Origin: J027 sp965215855 | Lineage (GTDB): Bacteria > Chloroflexota > Anaerolineae > Aggregatilineales > J027 | Direction: 5' to 3' | Length of the DNA stretch: 64,000 nt | Assembly (NCBI GenBank): GCA_965215855.1 | Contig: CBDCER010000002.1 | Location: forward strand, 310,001-374,000 | Shown here: positions 61,295 through 64,000 of the stretch, in pieces | How the letters are laid out: each line of letters opens with the position of its first letter | How positions within the stretch are numbered: the stretch's first letter is position 1 | The notes under the pieces: generated by a model | What the model was told of the DNA's origin: nothing | Database searches by the model: none | Seen by the model: only the letters and a program-made list of their open reading frames with translations | Translations under genes and position numbers: made by a program

Positions 61295-63130
61295 ATGTCA
61301 ACCCCTTATGATGGCAAGGTTGCATTGTGGCATTGGAAAGGCTCGTCCGTCAGCGAAGACACCATCGAAGACCTGGCCCGCACCATTCGGCAGTGGTCTC
61401 CCCACGTTAAACAGATATGGGTTAAGACAACGGATGGCACCGATTGGATGGGGCGTTTTGACTCCGATAACCCGCTGGCGATCACTGGCCCGGCGGCCAT
61501 CGCACGTTGGGCACAGGTGTTAGAGGCCAATGGCCTCGAGCTTCATGCTTGGTGTGTGCCAAAAGGCCAGGACGTGGTAGCCGAGGCGGATCTTATCATC
61601 GAAACTTGCAATGTGCCCGGCGTTCGCAGCATGATTCTCGATATTGAGCCTTATCAGGGATTTTGGAGCGGTGGGCGCGAGAATATCCGGCCCTTTATGA
61701 CACGCTTGCGACGGGGTGTTGGTGGGCGATTTCATATTGGGATGAGCGTTGATCCACGCCCGCACCACTACAACCGCATTTTTCCCGAAGAATGGCGGCC
61801 TTTCGTCAACAGTATCCACCCACAATGTTACTGGGTCTCGTTCGACCGTCCTTTTGACGAAGTCTTAGACGAAGCCTATCAAGTCTGGGGGCGCTATGGG
61901 TTGCCGATTTATCCGGCGCTGCAAGGTAATGCCCAGCCCAGTGATATGACACAGGCCCGTGATTACAGCATCAACTTCCATAGCGCAGACGGTGTAAGTT
62001 GGTGGCGCTTTGGCGTCATTGGTCCCAGCCAATTCACGGCCATTAACCACCCCATCGGCGATGTGGATCCGCCTGGGGATGACGACGGGCCACCCGCCGG
62101 GGGGCACTATGGGGCCGAAATCGTTGTAACACCAAATGATCCGGGGTTCCGGGCGGGCACTCACACAGGCGAACACCCTGACGACTTGCTGCGGACATTT
62201 CGGGGAACATGGGGCTGGGATGTTAAGTATAAAGACACCCGCGCCGATACCAGCACCATCTGGACGCTGTGGGATCCCAATCTGACGGCAAGCGGTTGGT
62301 ACGAGGTATCCACGTTTGTTCCAGCTCGGCACGCGACCACCAGCAATGCCCGCTACAAACTGCACGGCGTTCAGGGAATGCAACGCGAACTACAAATCAA
62401 AATCGCGCAATCAGAATATTATAATTTGTGGGTTCCGTTGGGCGTTTTCCAGTTCGATGCCAATAATGCGCGGGCTGGTATCGTCTTCTTGAATGACTTG
62501 ACCTATGAAGATGATCGAGAAATTGCCATTGATGCCATCCGCTATCGTCAGATCATTGGACGTGTTCCCACTTCAGAATTCCTGGCGGACGGCTATGATC
62601 CTCCCATTGGCACGCGCATGGAGCGCCAGGAGGCGAAAGTCTGGCCCGGCCATTGGTTCGATGCAACAGGCTATGGTGTGCGCTATTTTCGGGGAACGCC
62701 ACAGGAAGCCTTTCACACCGGCGCAGACCTGAACCTGAATCGGCCCTATTGGGATGCCGATGCCCGCAGTCCGGTCTATGCCATGGCATCTGGTGTGGTA
62801 ACCTTCGCCGGACGGCTGGCAGGCTGGGGCAAAGTGGTGATTATTCGCCATGATCCTCTGGTATCTACGGGGCAGGTGATGATGGGCCGCTATGCTCATG
62901 TGGAGAATGTGCGCGTCAAAGTGGGAGATCGTGTGCAGCGCGGCCAGCAAGTTGCCAGTGTCGGCAATGCCGAGGGTGTCTTCCCATACCATCTGCATGT
63001 GGATTTGAGTCCCACGACTGTCCTAGAACGCGCTCCCTGGGATTGGCCGAAGCTCGACCTGAATCGCCTGCATCAACACTACGTTGACCCACGCAAATTC
63101 ATTGAAGATAATCGCCCACTATCCCGATAG
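61295..63130 (+). CDS. Three-domain M23 peptidase: GH-like barrel, golvesin-type module, metalloendopeptidase
   Basis: 611 residues. Residues 1-255 look like a TIM-barrel glycosidase or DUF1906-type domain (VALWHWKGSSVSEDTIEDLA, SMILDIEPYQGFWSGG, FHIGMSVDPRPHHYN). Residues 270-420 resemble a golvesin/CBD-like beta module (NDPGFRAGTHTGEHPDDLLR, SGWYEVSTFVPA). Residues 440-600 are an M23 LytM peptidase: HTGADLN with His474 and Asp478 as metal ligands, and YHLHVDLSPT with His566 and His568. All zinc ligands are present. No signal peptide is seen, so export is unclear. Monocistronic with a bidirectional terminator. Confidence 0.85.
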   Translation: MSTPYDGKVALWHWKGSSVSEDTIEDLARTIRQWSPHVKQIWVKTTDGTDWMGRFDSDNPLAITGPAAIARWAQVLEANGLELHAWCVPKGQDVVAEADLIIETCNVPGVRSMILDIEPYQGFWSGGRENIRPFMTRLRRGVGGRFHIGMSVDPRPHHYNRIFPEEWRPFVNSIHPQCYWVSFDRPFDEVLDEAYQVWGRYGLPIYPALQGNAQPSDMTQARDYSINFHSADGVSWWRFGVIGPSQFTAINHPIGDVDPPGDDDGPPAGGHYGAEIVVTPNDPGFRAGTHTGEHPDDLLRTFRGTWGWDVKYKDTRADTSTIWTLWDPNLTASGWYEVSTFVPARHATTSNARYKLHGVQGMQRELQIKIAQSEYYNLWVPLGVFQFDANNARAGIVFLNDLTYEDDREIAIDAIRYRQIIGRVPTSEFLADGYDPPIGTRMERQEAKVWPGHWFDATGYGVRYFRGTPQEAFHTGADLNLNRPYWDADARSPVYAMASGVVTFAGRLAGWGKVVIIRHDPLVSTGQVMMGRYAHVENVRVKVGDRVQRGQQVASVGNAEGVFPYHLHVDLSPTTVLERAPWDWPKLDLNRLHQHYVDPRKFIEDNRPLSR

Positions 63131-63134
63131 TCAT

Positions 63135-63178
63135 CAAAAAGAGGGTGCAGAACCAACACAACTGCACCCTCTATTGTT
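63135..63178. terminator. Bidirectional terminator
   Basis: AGAGGGTGCAG (63140-63150) and CTGCACCCTCT (63162-63172) pair perfectly around an 11-base loop. On the minus strand it is followed by TTTTT (serving the aminotransferase gene), on the plus strand by ATTGTTTA. Confidence 0.85.
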
Positions 63179-63193
63179 TATCCAGTGCGCGAG

Positions 63194-64000
63194 TTAGAAA
63201 CCGTGTGCGGCTTCGGCTTCGGCCAATGCTTTATCCAAGATATGCAGTGCTTCGTCAGCAGTCGGCTTGTCGAGGTTCAATGGTGGCATCAGACGTAGTG
63301 TACTGGTGCCACACCCTAGCATCAGCAAGCTATGATTAAAGGCGCGATGCACCACCTCGTTGCGTAATTTTTTGGCGGGTTCTTTCGTAGCCTGATCTTT
63401 GACCAATTCCACACCAATCATCATGCCCAGGCCACGCACCTGCCCAATGCTCGGGTGGCGGGGAGTGATTTCTTCCAGCGCATCCATGATATGACCGCCA
63501 ACCTCGACAGCGTTCTCAATGTAGCCACCCTGGCCCGCATCATCACCCAATAACTCCAATGTCGCCAGTGATGCAGCGCAGGAGATGGGATTGCCACCGA
63601 ACGTATTGCCATGTGCGCCGGGTTGCCATTCGCGCATGATACTGTCGCGGGCGATGATAGCTCCCAACGGCATCCCGCTGGCGATTCCTTTGGCACTAGT
63701 CACGATGTCCGGTTCCACGCTGAAGTGTTCAATCGCCCACCATTTGCCGGTGCGTCCGATACCCGATTGTACTTCATCGGCAATCAGCAAAATCCCGTAT
63801 TTATCGCACAGTTCGCGCAGTGCAGGGAAGAACCTCGGCGGGGGAATGACATAGCCTCCCTCGCCCTGCACCGGCTCGACCAGGATACCGGCCACCTCGT
63901 CTGCCGGAACAATGGTCTGGAAGATCGTCTTCTCGATGTAGTCCACCACGCGCTGGCCGTAATCATCATAGCCATCCATATTCAACAGGGGGCGATATGG
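63194..64000 (-). CDS. Class III PLP aminotransferase (GABA/ornithine type), N-terminal part outside window
   Basis: Partial: the frame runs to the right edge without a start (PYRPLLNMDGYDDYGQ reads through the boundary), so an earlier N-terminus is missing. Visible motifs: ILVEPVQGEGGYVIPPPRFF, ILLIADEVQSGIGRTGKWW, the PLP Lys in VTSAKGIASGMPLGAIIA, and NTFGGNPISCAASLATLEL. These fit 4-aminobutyrate or acetylornithine aminotransferases. The conserved block in this region does not distinguish them. It ends 22 bases before a bidirectional terminator. Confidence 0.93.
   Translation of the reverse strand, partial: PYRPLLNMDGYDDYGQRVVDYIEKTIFQTIVPADEVAGILVEPVQGEGGYVIPPPRFFPALRELCDKYGILLIADEVQSGIGRTGKWWAIEHFSVEPDIVTSAKGIASGMPLGAIIARDSIMREWQPGAHGNTFGGNPISCAASLATLELLGDDAGQGGYIENAVEVGGHIMDALEEITPRHPSIGQVRGLGMMIGVELVKDQATKEPAKKLRNEVVHRAFNHSLLMLGCGTSTLRLMPPLNLDKPTADEALHILDKALAEAEAAHGF

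Overview
The window (roughly half G+C by eye, frequent GTG and TTG starts, good Shine-Dalgarno sites) reads as chromosomal DNA of a Chloroflexota bacterium, most likely Anaerolineae-like. This is inferred from the gene-family mix: a SufCBD/SufE/SufS/SufU cluster, DUF1385, CpXC, a DUF5937-type ArsR regulator, GT-C membrane proteins, and golvesin/M23 cell-wall proteins. No rRNA or phylogenetic marker proves it. Both edges cut genes: nnr loses one base at the left end, and a class III aminotransferase loses its N-terminal part at the right end.

Layout. 0-7.1 kb: nnr, a YtxG/YtxH-like envelope operon, an SRPBCC protein, tRNA-His, a ParB-like protein paired with a metallophosphoesterase, and a 206-bp MITE-like element with target duplications. 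7.1-18.3 kb: an iron-sulfur assembly region with sufT-like, sufC, sufB, sufD, a thiosulfate sulfurtransferase, sufE, sufS, sufU, a Clp_N/site-2-protease fusion and a Rieske ferredoxin. A broken, internally duplicated WD40 gene interrupts it. 18.3-30.6 kb: TPR protein, YdjC deacetylase, membrane proteins, a TlpA/Lgt-like pair, LysR plus a LarA-like racemase, a rhodanese/TauE/DUF302/FmdB sulfur cluster, malate dehydrogenase, and a helix-hairpin-helix protein with an acidic repeat. 30.6-43 kb: aldo/keto reductase, fmt, recJ with a frameshifted 3' end, a glycosidase-like protein lacking its acid/base Glu, two GT-C proteins, DUF1385, tandem GNATs and a VOC protein under a palindromic operator. 43-50.2 kb: a TIR/CHAT-like/STAND NTPase coupled to a TPR protein, an SDR, and a divergent DUF5937-ArsR/S41 peptidase pair. 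50.2-64 kb: a heterodimeric ABC exporter behind a leader peptide and attenuator-like terminator, an FHA-like protein, a sensor kinase, a CpXC protein, a RodA/FtsW plus degenerate PBP pair with mtnP, a three-domain M23 protein, and the aminotransferase.

How the genes work together. SufS takes sulfur from cysteine, SufE or SufU accepts it, SufBCD builds the cluster, and the sulfurtransferase, SufT-like protein and Rieske protein are supply, maturation or client functions. The 25.5-27.4 kb genes look like a second small sulfur-handling operon. The exporter leader resembles the known arrangement of Bacillus bmrBCD. The strongest candidates for new biology are the two-gene TIR/CHAT/STAND plus TPR module, whose catalytic residues appear lost in both the TIR and CHAT parts, the attenuated exporter, and the Clp_N/site-2-protease fusion in the Suf operon.
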